A stretch of DNA of 35,130 bases from Planktothrix sp. PCC 11201 (GTDB lineage: Bacteria; Cyanobacteriota; Cyanobacteriia; Cyanobacteriales; Microcoleaceae): positions 118,120 to 153,249 of the forward strand of contig NZ_LT797688.1 in assembly GCF_900009135.1 (NCBI RefSeq). Reading direction: 5' to 3'. Position numbers and translations under genes: made by a program. The notes under the pieces are model-generated. The model made no database searches and was not told the DNA's origin. It was given only the letters and a program-made list of their open reading frames with translations. Shown here piece by piece: positions 15,388-24,683 of the stretch. Positions within the stretch are counted from its first letter, which is position 1. Each line of letters starts with the position of its first letter.

Positions 15388-17262
15388 ATGAATAACCTGT
15401 TAAAAAAAATCTTAGCACCAAAACGACTTGAATATTTGACTACTAATTCTGAGTGGGTCATTGTCGAGATGTCCTGGGGTGTAGCTAGATTTGCAGATTG
15501 TCCAGAACAATTGCGATTAGGAGAAGATGTCTGTATGGCTTTTCCTGAGTTCATTGGATTAGAAGAAACCTTTAAGAAAATTTTGTTGAGTCAAATCAAT
15601 CAGTTTGAACTCAAAGGAATTTCTAGGACAATTACTCAGGAACATACGATTTATTTTGATATTTATGTTTTGAAAAATACTGATAATTCTCGCTGTGAGC
15701 CAGAACTATTAATTGTATTTGAGGATACAACAGAATGGATTTTAAAGGAACAAAAGATTACTCAGGTTGCCAAGGAGTATGGATTGGCTTTAAGTGCTTT
15801 AGAAAAAACCAAAATCTATTTAGATAAAATTATTAATTCTATGACAAATATATTAATTGTCACAGATGATAAAGGAATGATCAAAATTATCAATCAAGCT
15901 ACATCGGTTTTATTAAAATATTCAAAAGCAGAATTAATCCAGCAATCTATTTTAACTATTTTTAAAGATAATCAACTTAAAAATTATCACCAAGTCAATC
16001 AATTTTTATTATCTTCTGATTTATTAAAACCCGTTGAAGTTATCTGTCAGACCAAAATAGGAACCAATTTTCCCGTCTCCTTTTCCTGTGCAGCCCTAAA
16101 TTTTGATCCCAATGATCCCCAGGAATTCGTTTGGATGGGTCAGGATATGACCGAACAAAAACGGGTAGAATTTCAGTTGTATCAACAAGCCGAACGCGAT
16201 CGGATCTTAAAAACCATTACACAACATATTCACCAGTCTTTAAGTCTACAGAAAACTTTAGAAACAACCGTGAATGAAGTTCTGACTTTTTTAAAAGCAG
16301 ATCGAGTTTTAATTTATCGATTTTACTCTTTAGAAGAAGGAAAAGTAATTGCTGAATCCTTAGCAAACTCTTGCATTAGTTCTATTGATAGCATTGTTTT
16401 TAGTCCAGATTTTAATTCTTTATTATTATCTTATTTTAAAGCGGGTAAAATTCATGCTATTGATGATATATATAAGATTTCAAATTATAAATATTTAGAT
16501 TATTTAGTTCAATTAAAAGTAAAATCTAGTTTAATAGTCCCGATTATAATTTATGATTCTTCTATTTCACCCCAGTCTAATACCAGTAATCAACTTTGGG
16601 GATTATTAATAGCCCATCAATGCCAGCAACCTCGGCATTGGGAAGTCTGGGAAATAAACTTATTAGAAGAATTAGCCCTACAAATCGCCATTGCGTTACA
16701 ACAGGCTGAACTTTATCAACAATTACAAATCGTCAATCAAGAATTAGAGCAATTGGCAATTGAGGACGGATTGACAAAACTGGCAAATCGTCGTCAGTTT
16801 GATCGGGTACTTGAGCATGAATGGAATCGCTGTAGACGAGAAGGAATACCCCTGTCCTTATTTTTACTAGATATTGATTATTTTAAACAATATAATGATC
16901 ACTATGGACATTTAGCTGGAGATTTTTGCTTACAACAAGTTGCTCAAGTTTTACGGAATGTCATTCAACGGAATACCGATTTAGTGGCTCGTTATGGGGG
17001 GGAAGAATTTGCTATCATTTTACCCAATACCGATATTAATGGCTGTATTCATCTCGCTCAAAAGGTTCGGAAAGCTGTTGAAGACTTAGAAATACCGCAT
17101 CTCAAATCAACGGTGAGCAAATATATCACAATTAGTATTGGAGTAGCGGGTTTAATTCCCGTTGCAGGTCTGACATCTGAAATGCTTATCTTTCAGGCTG
17201 ATCAAGCTTTATATAAAGCTAAAGAAAGTGGACGAAATTGTGTTTTTATTGCTACTCACTAA
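15388..17262 (+). CDS. Sensor diguanylate cyclase (PAS-like, PAS, GAF, GGDEF)
   Basis: A 624-residue soluble sensor that should make cyclic di-GMP from two GTP. The N-terminal module (about 1-135) is a PAS-like domain shared with the next gene (key pattern RLGEDVCMAFPEFIGLEE). A PAS domain follows (about 145-265, ILIVTDDKGMIKIINQA), then a GAF domain (about 285-450) with the WGLLIAHQCQQPRHW signature of cyanobacteriochrome-type GAFs but no Cys-His chromophore site, and the GGDEF domain (about 460-624). The active-site loop is GGEEF (537-541), competent in known cyclases; the inhibitory I-site RNTD (528-531) sits exactly five residues before, so product inhibition is expected. No EAL domain or membrane helix. 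The ATG at 15388 is 39 bases after the GTPase gene. It could respond to a ligand, redox or the GTPase. Confidence 0.93.
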   Translation: MNNLLKKILAPKRLEYLTTNSEWVIVEMSWGVARFADCPEQLRLGEDVCMAFPEFIGLEETFKKILLSQINQFELKGISRTITQEHTIYFDIYVLKNTDNSRCEPELLIVFEDTTEWILKEQKITQVAKEYGLALSALEKTKIYLDKIINSMTNILIVTDDKGMIKIINQATSVLLKYSKAELIQQSILTIFKDNQLKNYHQVNQFLLSSDLLKPVEVICQTKIGTNFPVSFSCAALNFDPNDPQEFVWMGQDMTEQKRVEFQLYQQAERDRILKTITQHIHQSLSLQKTLETTVNEVLTFLKADRVLIYRFYSLEEGKVIAESLANSCISSIDSIVFSPDFNSLLLSYFKAGKIHAIDDIYKISNYKYLDYLVQLKVKSSLIVPIIIYDSSISPQSNTSNQLWGLLIAHQCQQPRHWEVWEINLLEELALQIAIALQQAELYQQLQIVNQELEQLAIEDGLTKLANRRQFDRVLEHEWNRCRREGIPLSLFLLDIDYFKQYNDHYGHLAGDFCLQQVAQVLRNVIQRNTDLVARYGGEEFAIILPNTDINGCIHLAQKVRKAVEDLEIPHLKSTVSKYITISIGVAGLIPVAGLTSEMLIFQADQALYKAKESGRNCVFIATH

Positions 17263-17312
17263 GTCGTGGGACATTCATAAACCGAATGGTAAAAATGACT
17301 CAATTTCTGACT

Positions 17313-17332
17313 GTTGCCCGTTGCCTATTCCC
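17313..17332. repeat. Heptad repeat between the two cyclase genes
   Basis: On the minus strand this reads as GGGAATA-GGCAACG-GGCAAC, three linked heptads of the same class as those at 10861 and 35045. It lies in the 177-base spacer and inside the open frame upstream of the true start of the adenylate cyclase, which argues against a start at 17314. Confidence 0.65.
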
Positions 17333-17439
17333 GATTACTTGTCACCCAATATTCAACGGGTTTTTGTTTTGATTGCATCTATTTATCAACCATTTTTTTG
17401 ACTCCAAACTTAGAAAAAATTATCATCAATTCAGGGACT

Positions 17440-19602
17440 ATGAACCATTTATTTAAACAATTTTTAATAGCGCGAAAAATGGACTATTTGGTGATTAATC
17501 CAGAGTTAAAGATCCAGGATTTTTCTCAAGGGGTTATTCGGTTTGCTGAAGATTCAGAAGGTTTAAATCAAGGAGAAGATGTACACTTTTATTTTCCTGA
17601 ATTGATTGGAACAGAGGATATTATTGATGCCATTATTCAGGGACACCAAGATTACTTTGAATTAAATGCCATGAGTCGGCAAATTGAAGAAACAACATCA
17701 ATTTATTTTAATATTTACTTTCTAGGTGTTTCAATTCAAGGGGAACATATCCCCGAATTAATGTTACTGTTCGAGGATGTGACACAACGAATGGAACTAG
17801 AACAGGCTTTAGTTCAAGAAACCAATGAATCCCGTTTGCTGTTAAATGCCTATTCCCATTCCCAACAATATATTGATCGAATTATTACCTCAATGGAGGA
17901 TATTTTAATTGTTACGAATCAGCAGGGGATTATTCAAAAGATAAATCTCGCCACTTTATCCCTATTAGAATATAGTCAATCGGATTTAATTAATCACTCC
18001 CTTTCTTCCTTTGTGGAAGATGATACCTTTTTGCAAGAATATTTAAAGGAATCTTCCCTGAAAAAACAGGACTTTTTATTTAAAAATTTGGAGTTAACCT
18101 GTCAGAAAAAACATGGCGGTAAAATTATCCTAGAATTTTCGATCTCGACCCTAACAACGGATACGGATGATTCCCTAGACTTTATTTATGTGGGTCGGGA
18201 TATTACCGCCAGAAAACGCGCTCAACAACGGATGTTTACTCAGTATCAAATTTCTCGGATTCTGTCTGAAGCTCCGAATATTCATGAAGCTTTACTGCAA
18301 ATTTTACAATCAACTTGTGAAAGTTGGGGATGGATATTGGGAGAGGTTTGGATGTTAGAAAATTTCTCGGAAGCACCCTTAGTTTTGGGAAACAAACTCT
18401 CTCAAACCCATGCTTTTAAAGTCAATTCTACTAACCCCAAACTGGAGTGTATTAAACTCTGGATTAACTCAGATTCTGATCCCTCGAAAATTCAGGGACT
18501 TTATCAAAAAATTAACCTAGATTCTAATATGAGTTTACCAGGTAAAATTTGGCAAACTGGTTTTGCCCATTGGATCGAAGATGTGATGGTTAATGATCAA
18601 TTTACTCAAAAAGATATTGCGGAAATATTGGGATTACACAGTGGTTTTGGGTTCCCAATTAAAGATGGCAAAGAAGTCTTAGGAGTCATAATTTTTTTGG
18701 GTTCAGAAATTTGTTTTCCCGATCCTGAATTGATGCAAACTATGACCACTATTGGTAGTCAACTCGGTCAATTTATTAAACGAAAATTGGCTGAAATTGC
18801 TCTCCAATATCAACAACAACAAACAGAACGTTTACTTTTAAATATTCTCCCAGAACCGATTGCAGAACGTCTAAAAAAAGAACAAAAAACCATAGCAGAA
18901 CATTTTTCTGAAGTCACGGTTTTATTTGCCGATATTGTTGGATTTACGCAAATTTCATCTAGCTTAAGCCCGATTGCTTTAGTGAATTTACTCAATGAAT
19001 TATTCTCAGCTTTTGATCGATTAACGGAAAAATATGGCTTAGAAAAAATTAAAACTATTGGTGATGCCTATATGGTGGTGGGAGGATTACCCTATCCCTG
19101 TTCCAATCATGCAATCGCGATCGCAGAAATGGCTTTAGATATGCAAAAAGCAATTCTTGAATTTAATGAAACTCATAATCAAGTGTTAAGTTTGCGAATT
19201 GGAATCCATAGTGGGCCCGTCGTCGCGGGAGTGATTGGGATTAAAAAATTCCTTTATGATTTGTGGGGAGATACGGTCAATATTGCCTCACGAATGGAAT
19301 CCCACGGGTTAGCAGGACGGATTCAAATTAGTGAAGATACCTTCCATCTTTTACCCGATCAATATGTTATATTCAAACGAGGGATAATTTCAGTCAAAGG
19401 TAAAGGAGCGATGAATACTTATTTTTTATTAGGCCGAAAAGGAGAAAAAAGTCTCCCTATTATAGAGCAAATTATTCCCGAAAAAAATCAATGCAAAAAT
19501 GCCGCAGCACAGCATTTAGTTGAAGTGATTCATAATAAACTTCAAGACAGCTATCCCCTCAAATTCGATGAACTTACCGATCGCTCACCGGATTTAGGAT
19601 AA
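17440..19602 (+). CDS. Sensor class III adenylate cyclase (PAS-like, PAS, GAF, cyclase)
   Basis: A 720-residue protein that should make cAMP from ATP. Residues 1-250 repeat the PAS-like plus PAS module of the previous gene (compare GEDVHFYFPELIGTED). A GAF domain follows (about 260-460, MSLPGKIWQTGFAHWIEDV). The cyclase homology domain is about 485-670. Metal-binding Asp498 (FADIVGFT) and Asp542 (TIGDAYM) are present, as are the transition-state residues Asn614 and Arg618 (VNIASRM). Adenine specificity is indicated by Lys538 (KIKTIGD) and Asp607 (YDLWGD); guanylate cyclases have Glu and Cys there. All six residues for a homodimeric enzyme are thus intact. The open frame extends back to 17314 through a heptad repeat, but the N-terminal homology with the previous protein starts at the ATG at 17440. 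A 50-residue tail follows the cyclase domain. Confidence 0.93.
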   Translation: MNHLFKQFLIARKMDYLVINPELKIQDFSQGVIRFAEDSEGLNQGEDVHFYFPELIGTEDIIDAIIQGHQDYFELNAMSRQIEETTSIYFNIYFLGVSIQGEHIPELMLLFEDVTQRMELEQALVQETNESRLLLNAYSHSQQYIDRIITSMEDILIVTNQQGIIQKINLATLSLLEYSQSDLINHSLSSFVEDDTFLQEYLKESSLKKQDFLFKNLELTCQKKHGGKIILEFSISTLTTDTDDSLDFIYVGRDITARKRAQQRMFTQYQISRILSEAPNIHEALLQILQSTCESWGWILGEVWMLENFSEAPLVLGNKLSQTHAFKVNSTNPKLECIKLWINSDSDPSKIQGLYQKINLDSNMSLPGKIWQTGFAHWIEDVMVNDQFTQKDIAEILGLHSGFGFPIKDGKEVLGVIIFLGSEICFPDPELMQTMTTIGSQLGQFIKRKLAEIALQYQQQQTERLLLNILPEPIAERLKKEQKTIAEHFSEVTVLFADIVGFTQISSSLSPIALVNLLNELFSAFDRLTEKYGLEKIKTIGDAYMVVGGLPYPCSNHAIAIAEMALDMQKAILEFNETHNQVLSLRIGIHSGPVVAGVIGIKKFLYDLWGDTVNIASRMESHGLAGRIQISEDTFHLLPDQYVIFKRGIISVKGKGAMNTYFLLGRKGEKSLPIIEQIIPEKNQCKNAAAQHLVEVIHNKLQDSYPLKFDELTDRSPDLG

Positions 19603-19653
19603 AATAGTTAAACCCTCAGCCATTAAAAACTTCCTGACCCCTTAAAACCTTAA

Positions 19654-20778
19654 ATGACCCTAGCAGAATCTTGGACAAATCAGTGGCGTTTCCAACTGGA
19701 AAATGACTATCCTAACTCTAGTCAAGACCAACGAGAAAGTATCATTAATTGGTTACTGGGAGAACATTTTACCACCTTAGATTCCCTTCCTATTAACCAA
19801 CAAGAACGAATCAAATTAGGGTTAAACTTTCGCTATCGAATTTTGCAACAGCGCTATTTAGATACGCCGCCGGAAAAAGCCTATCGAAATTTAATGCAGC
19901 GATTAGGAAGTTTAATGATTCTACGCCAAAAAGTTCGTCTTTGGGTGGCAACGAGTCGAGATCGCCAACGTCAAGTGGTGGATGTTTTACAAGAAGTGGT
20001 ACAGGAAATGTTGAATAGTGATCGCTATTTACAACAACAAATCCAATGGATTTCTCAGTGTACAAGCGATCGGAAATTAAGTAATGCTTTACTATTCACA
20101 ACGGTAGAAGAATATTGTCTCCGTCCCATTCGGAATCAACCATTATTAGTTTATAGATTTGTTAACTATTTACGTCGTTCTCAACGGGGTGGATTAACCC
20201 AAGTTCCCGCCGGAGAATGGATTAAACAATTATCCGATGAAATTCTCTCAGAGGAAACCGAAGACACCATTAGTTTATTAGACAATCAAGCGATCATTCA
20301 ATACGAAGATGAACAATATTTTCAAACCCAACAAAACCAAAGGTTAAAAGTACAAACAGAATTTGAAGACTATTTAATTAAAAATGTAGATTCAACGGCG
20401 GCGGAATGGTTGCGACTTTATTTACAAGGATTATCTCAAGAAGCGATCGCTCAAAAGTTAAATTTACCCATTAAACAAATCTACCGACTGCGGGAAAAAG
20501 TTAGTTACCATGCAATTAAAAATTTTACCTTAAAACAGAATCCCGAATTAGTCACCAGTTGGTTAGGAACCTCTTTATCCGAACATCGTTTAGGATTAAA
20601 TTCCGAACAATGGCAACAATTTTGGCAAAGTTTAAACGATAACCAACGTCAAATTATTGAAGGATTAAAAGCCGGAGAAAATTTAGAAACTATTGCTAAA
20701 ATCCTCAACTTAAAAATTACCCAAATTCAGCAAGAATGGACTACAATCTATTTAATAGCTCAAGATCTTCGGAATTAA
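19654..20778 (+). CDS. HetZ-related protein
   Basis: A 374-residue soluble protein that I recognise as a member of the cyanobacterial HetZ-related family (the group often labelled HetZ-related protein 2). The landmarks are RYRILQQRYLDTPPEKAYRNL, read here in part, then RLGSLMILRQKVRLW, VEEYCLRPIRNQPLLVYRFV, and YLRRSQRGGLTQVP. Two helix-turn-helix-like segments, LSQEAIAQKLNLPIKQIYRLRE and GENLETIAKILNLKITQIQQ in part, lie in the second half, in sigma-factor-like style, so DNA binding is likely. HetZ itself acts early in heterocyst formation, but relatives occur in strains without heterocysts. The gene follows the adenylate cyclase by 51 bases on the same strand and may belong to the same transcript. 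Function in this organism is unknown. Confidence 0.75.
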   Translation: MTLAESWTNQWRFQLENDYPNSSQDQRESIINWLLGEHFTTLDSLPINQQERIKLGLNFRYRILQQRYLDTPPEKAYRNLMQRLGSLMILRQKVRLWVATSRDRQRQVVDVLQEVVQEMLNSDRYLQQQIQWISQCTSDRKLSNALLFTTVEEYCLRPIRNQPLLVYRFVNYLRRSQRGGLTQVPAGEWIKQLSDEILSEETEDTISLLDNQAIIQYEDEQYFQTQQNQRLKVQTEFEDYLIKNVDSTAAEWLRLYLQGLSQEAIAQKLNLPIKQIYRLREKVSYHAIKNFTLKQNPELVTSWLGTSLSEHRLGLNSEQWQQFWQSLNDNQRQIIEGLKAGENLETIAKILNLKITQIQQEWTTIYLIAQDLRN

Positions 20779-20832
20779 TTCTGAACAATAAAACCTGATC
20801 TCATAATCAACAGCTTCACCTATTTTTTTCCC

Positions 20833-20850
20833 GTAGGTTGAGTGACCTAC
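20833..20850. terminator. Bidirectional terminator between convergent genes
   Basis: Arms GTAGGT (20833-20838) and ACCTAC (20845-20850) with a 6-base loop, T7 before and A5 after it. It sits between the stop codons of the HetZ-related gene (plus) and the Uma2 gene (minus) and can serve both. Confidence 0.6.
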
Positions 20851-20851
20851 C

Positions 20852-21415
20852 CTAAAAAGAAATATCTTCATAAACAGCAGTCAGAGAACAAGAGAAACTA
20901 ACACTGGTTAACTCGAGTTCTTGATTTCCTCGATAACTATAAAGTTCCCATCTCCCTTCTGCATTCCGTCGAAAACAATCAACACGCTGGCGGTTTTGAC
21001 TAATTAATACATATTCTTGTAAGGTTTCTAATTCTTGATAATCAATAAATTTATCCCCTCTATCAAAAGCTTCGGTAGAGGATGAAAGCACTTCAATAAT
21101 TAAGCAGGGATAGCATTTAAAATATTCAAAATTGGCATCGCGGGAGTCGCAAGTTACCATGATATCTGGATAGTAGAAAATATTTAAAGTCTCAATTTTG
21201 GCTTTCATATCTGCAACATAAACACGACAGCCAGTTCCGCGAATATGATTTCTCAGGAGGGTCAGTAAGTTAGCGGTAATGGTAACGTGAGCATCACTCG
21301 CCCCAGCCATTGCATAAATTTGTCCTTGGATATATTCATGTTTAATCGGGCTATTCTTTTCGACTTCTAAGTATTCTTCCGGTGAAAGATAGGGATGAGC
21401 TTTGTTAAACGTCAT
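20852..21415 (-). CDS. Uma2 family (DUF820) putative nuclease
   Basis: A 187-residue protein of the Uma2 family, very abundant in cyanobacteria and predicted to have a PD-(D/E)xK nuclease fold. The start YLSPEEYLEVEKNSPIKHEY, the IYAMAGASDAHVTITANL segment, the motif YYPDIMV (Asp), and the LIIEVLSSSTEAFDRGDKF block (Glu, Lys) are complete, so the active-site residues appear to be kept. No target or reaction has been proven for most members. It starts 120 bases from sbcC in divergent orientation. A second, distant Uma2 gene lies on the other side of sbcC (24874-25581). Confidence 0.9.
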   Translation of the reverse strand: MTFNKAHPYLSPEEYLEVEKNSPIKHEYIQGQIYAMAGASDAHVTITANLLTLLRNHIRGTGCRVYVADMKAKIETLNIFYYPDIMVTCDSRDANFEYFKCYPCLIIEVLSSSTEAFDRGDKFIDYQELETLQEYVLISQNRQRVDCFRRNAEGRWELYSYRGNQELELTSVSFSCSLTAVYEDISF

Positions 21416-21535
21416 AAATTAATCATCCTAAAAATCTAATTCTAATTGTAGTCCAACTAACACAAATTGCGTTAATATAATATTGATCAATGCAACAACC
21501 TCCTAAAAATTCCCTATTTCCAGTTGTGAAAACCT

Positions 21536-24500
21536 ATGATTCCGCAAAAACTGACCCTAAAAAATTTCCTCAGTTATCGAGAAGCCACCCTAGATTTTAG
21601 TGGATTACATACCGCCTGTATTTGCGGTTCCAACGGGTCGGGAAAATCATCTTTATTAGAAGCAATGGCTTGGGCAATTTGGGGGGAAAGTCGGGCAGAA
21701 TCAAAGGATGATATTATCTATATGGGGGAATTAGAAACCCAGGTTGATTTTATATTTATTAGTCAGGGAAACTTATATCGGGTAATTCGTAACCGTCGCC
21801 GTGGTCAATCAGGAGCCTTAGAATTTCAAGTAGCAACCACCGTTTTACAAGAAATTGAAGATTTAGATCAAATTAAGTTTCGCACCCTCACAGAAAAGGG
21901 AATAACTGTCACTCAACAGAAAATTATAGACTACTTAAAACTAGATTATGATACCTTTACTAATTCCGCCTATTTGCGTCAGGGAAAAGCGGACGAATTC
22001 ATGATCAAACGTCCCGCCGAACGGAAAGAAATTCTGGCGAATTTATTAAAACTAGATCAATATGATGGCTTATCGGATCAAGCTAAAGATTTAGCCAAAA
22101 GTTATAAATCCCAAGCCGAAATCCTAGAACAAACCTTAACCAATAATCAAGTCCAAATTGACCAAAAAAGTCAACTGGAACAGGAAATAATTCAACTCCA
22201 AAATACCATTGATCAGCTTCAGGAAAAACAAGCCCAAGACCGAGATCACTATCAACAACTACAAGCCCAACAACATCATCGTCAAGCTTGGGAAAAATTA
22301 TTAACTGGACAACAACAACAGCATCAAACCTTTGCTCAAGATTATCGCAGATTACAACAGGAATTAACTACAACTCAACAGCAAAGTCAAAAATTAGAAG
22401 CAGTATTAAAACAAGAAACGGAAATTCAAACCGGATATACCCATTTTCAAACCCTACAAACTACAGAAGAAACCCTATCCGTTCAATTCAAAATCTATCA
22501 AGATTCCCAACAACAACGCCAACACTTACAAGAACAACAACGCCAACATCTCAACACCCTACAACAGCAAATTCAGGGGCTACAAGCTCGTTTAGAAGCC
22601 TTAACCCAACAGGAACAAGACTACTCCCAAATTTTAAGCCAAAAATCCGATATTGAGACAGGATTAGAACAGTTACAAGCCGCTCGAAATCGTTTAACTC
22701 AGTTTGATCAATTGCAATTAGAAGTTACTCCAATTTTACAACATCGTCAACGGCTACAAACGGAGTTAGATCGCGCTCAATCTCGTCAACAAGCTCGGTT
22801 AGAGGAATTAAAAACCTCCGTAGGAAAATTGCAACGGACTCTCAACCATCATCGCCCCCAATTAGAACAACAATCCCAAACCATTGCCAATCAAATTGTT
22901 GAACTAGATAAGAAGAAAGTGTATCAACTCAGAGTCAGGGAAAAAGGACAAGAACGCCATAGTTTTATTGACCGCTTGAATACCGTTAAACGGGATTATG
23001 AAGAAAAATTAGGGGAACTGGATCAGAAAATTCAACTGTTATCAAAATCGGAATCTGAAGCACTCGAAACTGAAGAATTACCGTTATTGCGATCGCAATT
23101 TCCCCCCTGTCCATTATGCGATCGCCCCCTAGACGAACATCACTGGAATTTAGTGATTTCTAAACAACAAAACCAGCAACAGGAATTCAGAAATCAAATT
23201 TGGGTAATCCATGAACAGTTAGTCGTTGCTGATCGAGAACTTAAAATATTACAGGAGGAATATCGACAAATTCAAGAGGATTTATTACCCTATCAAGAAT
23301 TGCGAGAACAACGGGGAAAAATTCAAGCTCAGTTAGAATCTTTAGATCAAGATGAACAACAATTACAACAATTAATATTAGAAGAAAAAGCCGTTCAAAC
23401 AATTTTAGAGACAGGTGACTATGCGACGGATTTATATGCAGAATTACAGGATTTAGAACAGAAATTAAGCCAACTAAATTATAATGAACAAAGCCATGCG
23501 TTAGCTAGGAATGAGGAAAAACGCTGGCGTTGGGCGGAAATTAAATATAGTCAAATTCGAGATGCTCAGGATAAATCAACGAAAATCCAGACTCAAAAAC
23601 CAGAATTAGAAACCAAAATTCAAACCTTAACCCAAACCTTAACCGAACAAAAAAATAACTCTGAAATACAACAAAAAATTATTGCTTTAGAGCAGAAAAT
23701 TAGCCAAATGGGTTATAATGTAGAGGAGCATAATCGTATTCGTGCAGAACTGCGTCAAGCTCAAATTTGGTTAACTAGAACCGAACAACTCAACCAAGCC
23801 AAACAACAATATCCCATCCTGCAACAACGCCTTCAAGAGTTAGAAACCATCACCCAAGAACGGGTTAAAAATTTACAAGCCATTCAAGAACAAATTGAAC
23901 TCTTACAACAGCAACTCAAAGATACCCCCGACCCCACGGAAGCCCTAAAACAATTAGATCAATTAATTCAACAACAACGACTAAAATTAGATTATTATTT
24001 AGGGCAATTTGGCAGTTTACAACAACAACAAACCCAACTCGATCAGTTAAATACTCAACAAACGGAACTCAAAACCCAATTAGACACCACCCGCCGTCAA
24101 TATCGGGTTTATGATGAATTAGGAAAAGCCTTTGGTAAAAATGGGATTCAAGCCCTGATGATTGAGAATATTTTGCCCCAATTAGAAGCAGAAACGAATC
24201 AAATTTTATCTCGATTATCTGCTAATCAACTCCATGTGCAATTTGTCACCCAACGCACTAGCGGGCGCGGGGGTAAATCCTCAAAAAATACTCCTAAAAT
24301 GATTGAAACCTTAGAAATTTTAATAGCAGATGCGCGGGGAACTCGTTCTTATGAAACCTATTCCGGGGGGGAAGCCTTTAGAATTAATTTTGCCATTCGG
24401 TTAGCCCTAGCTAAACTATTAGCACAACGGGCTGGAACTTCTCTACAAATGTTAATTATTGATGAGGGCTTTGGAACTCAAGATGCTGAAGGTTGCGATC

Positions 24501-24646
24501 GGTTAATTGCGGCGATTAATGCGATCGCGTCTGATTTTGCTTGTATTCTCACCGTCACCCATATTCCTAGTTTAAAAGAAGCTTTTCAAGCTAGAATTGA
24601 AGTTCATAAAACTAGCCAAGGTTCTCAAATTTACCTCTCAATTTAA
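21536..24646 (+). CDS. sbcC: SbcC/Rad50-type ATPase (exonuclease subunit)
   Basis: A 1036-residue SMC-like ATPase that with the nuclease SbcD opens hairpins and processes DNA ends. The Walker A motif GSNGSGKSS (31-39) lies near the N terminus; a long Gln-rich coiled coil is interrupted by a zinc hook C525-P-L-C528; the ABC signature YSGGEAFR (about 943) and Walker B LIIDEGFG (about 974) close the ATPase head. The length matches the family. The start ATG at 21536 fits the conserved N terminus LTLKNFLSYREATLDF. No sbcD gene is in the window; in cyanobacteria the two are often unlinked. A perfect TATAAT at 21476-21481 lies 55 bases upstream but has no clear -35. Coiled-coil codons are strongly CAA-rich. 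The gene is flanked by two Uma2 genes. Confidence 0.94.
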   Translation: MIPQKLTLKNFLSYREATLDFSGLHTACICGSNGSGKSSLLEAMAWAIWGESRAESKDDIIYMGELETQVDFIFISQGNLYRVIRNRRRGQSGALEFQVATTVLQEIEDLDQIKFRTLTEKGITVTQQKIIDYLKLDYDTFTNSAYLRQGKADEFMIKRPAERKEILANLLKLDQYDGLSDQAKDLAKSYKSQAEILEQTLTNNQVQIDQKSQLEQEIIQLQNTIDQLQEKQAQDRDHYQQLQAQQHHRQAWEKLLTGQQQQHQTFAQDYRRLQQELTTTQQQSQKLEAVLKQETEIQTGYTHFQTLQTTEETLSVQFKIYQDSQQQRQHLQEQQRQHLNTLQQQIQGLQARLEALTQQEQDYSQILSQKSDIETGLEQLQAARNRLTQFDQLQLEVTPILQHRQRLQTELDRAQSRQQARLEELKTSVGKLQRTLNHHRPQLEQQSQTIANQIVELDKKKVYQLRVREKGQERHSFIDRLNTVKRDYEEKLGELDQKIQLLSKSESEALETEELPLLRSQFPPCPLCDRPLDEHHWNLVISKQQNQQQEFRNQIWVIHEQLVVADRELKILQEEYRQIQEDLLPYQELREQRGKIQAQLESLDQDEQQLQQLILEEKAVQTILETGDYATDLYAELQDLEQKLSQLNYNEQSHALARNEEKRWRWAEIKYSQIRDAQDKSTKIQTQKPELETKIQTLTQTLTEQKNNSEIQQKIIALEQKISQMGYNVEEHNRIRAELRQAQIWLTRTEQLNQAKQQYPILQQRLQELETITQERVKNLQAIQEQIELLQQQLKDTPDPTEALKQLDQLIQQQRLKLDYYLGQFGSLQQQQTQLDQLNTQQTELKTQLDTTRRQYRVYDELGKAFGKNGIQALMIENILPQLEAETNQILSRLSANQLHVQFVTQRTSGRGGKSSKNTPKMIETLEILIADARGTRSYETYSGGEAFRINFAIRLALAKLLAQRAGTSLQMLIIDEGFGTQDAEGCDRLIAAINAIASDFACILTVTHIPSLKEAFQARIEVHKTSQGSQIYLSI

Positions 24647-24683
24647 GATGTCCCAACGATAAATTAAACATTAGTTGTTGTTC

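Noticed and set aside
19654-20778. Evidence that the organism makes heterocysts.
   Set aside because: HetZ-related proteins also occur in strains without heterocysts; no hetR, patS or hgl genes are seen.
22288-22656. A 122-codon frame inside sbcC.
   Set aside because: Another frame of the CAA-rich coiled coil, made of Thr/Asn/Arg only because of the repeats.
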